Positions 58,965-59,038 of a stretch of DNA of 59,038 nt are shown piece by piece; position 1 is the stretch's first letter; every line of letters starts with the position of its first letter. Made by a program: the position numbers and the translations under genes. The stretch comes from Bacilli bacterium (GTDB lineage Bacteria; Bacillota_I; Bacilli_A; RFN20; CAG-288): contig CAAGLY010000023.1 of assembly GCA_900770925.1 (NCBI GenBank), positions 1-59,038 of the forward strand. The letters are read 5' to 3'. The notes beneath the pieces are model-generated. The model searched no databases. It was not told where the DNA came from and saw only the letters and a program-made list of their open reading frames with translations.

Positions 58965-59038
58965 TTATCTTTTGCTTTTCGGTCTGCCCAGGTGCTTTTC
59001 CTTTTCTTCCGCTTCCTCTGTCTCATCGATGACCTGCT
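58965..59038 (-). CDS. 3' end of an unidentified minus-strand gene (partial)
   Basis: On the minus strand an open frame runs from the window edge to a TAA at 58965-58967. The tail reads VIDETEEAEEKEKHLGRPKSK, a charged C-terminus that looks like real protein. Too short to name. The terminator at 58889-58919 is well placed for it. Confidence 0.4.
   Translation of the reverse strand, partial: QVIDETEEAEEKEKHLGRPKSKR

Overview
This window comes from a chromosome of a Gram-positive-like, probably gut-dwelling Bacilli lineage that reads the codon AGG as methionine. Conserved motifs across the window carry AGG exactly where the families have Met. Examples are the RlmN MGTGEP loop, the PP2C ADGMGG motif, the kinase GEGGMA and YMAPE motifs, GuaB SAAMDTVTE, MutY SEIMLQQT and RnfC GGPMMG. 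CGG, CGT, CGC and AGA still fit arginine, and TAA, TAG and TGA all act as stops. From memory, this matches the AGG-to-Met code reported for uncultivated Bacilli ('Enterosoma', NCBI table 34). Residue strings below are given with AGG = M. Ribosomal and housekeeping gene order (rsmB-rlmN-prpC-prkC-rsgA-rpe with rpmB opposite) also resembles Bacillus. I see no tRNA, rRNA, CRISPR array, insertion sequence or prophage.

Layout. 285-3940: glycogen synthesis operon glgC-glgD-glgA. 3976-4720: folate transporter gene folT behind a THF riboswitch (minus strand). 4819-14679: beta-glucoside/cellobiose locus, with a divergent sugar-binding lipoprotein, then cellobiose phosphorylase, ABC ATPase, two permeases and a GH1 beta-glucosidase, ending against a convergent LacI repressor. 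Two operator-like repeats lie at the phosphorylase promoter. 14958-22299: L32, a degenerate RsmB homologue, rlmN, prpC, a short prkC, rsgA, rpe, a membrane protein and L28. 22546-25817: GPH-type sugar transporter, HAD phosphatase, MutY. 25900-33094: split acyl-CoA dehydratase activase, inositol-phosphatase family protein, cysteine desulfurase, TtcA-like tRNA thiolase. 33236-37515: guaB, an ABC exporter homologue that has lost its ATPase motifs, a DeoR regulator. 37589-38592: riboflavin transporter ribU under an FMN riboswitch. 38716-45102: more accessory genes (LOTUS-DUF3825 protein, RluA-type pseudouridine synthase, DUF2130 coiled-coil protein, an interrupted glycosyltransferase, a Fic protein).

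45313-58878 is the most interesting region: NusG-II-domain protein and Gx-type transporter (minus), a YwaF-like membrane protein, two tandem ApbE flavin transferases, a 768-residue lipoprotein with four predicted flavin-attachment sites, and rnfC-D-G-E-A-(small Cys protein)-B. RnfG is enlarged to three modules and RnfB is cut down to its first iron-sulfur domain. I infer a flavin-based electron path from cytosolic donors through Rnf to covalent flavins outside the membrane, with RibU supplying flavin. The lipoprotein, enlarged RnfG, minimal RnfB and small Cys protein together are not a standard Rnf layout that I know.

Several genes are clearly homologous to enzymes yet lack catalytic residues (RsmB-like, ABC exporter-like), and several promoters place the start codon at or within a few bases of the predicted transcription start.
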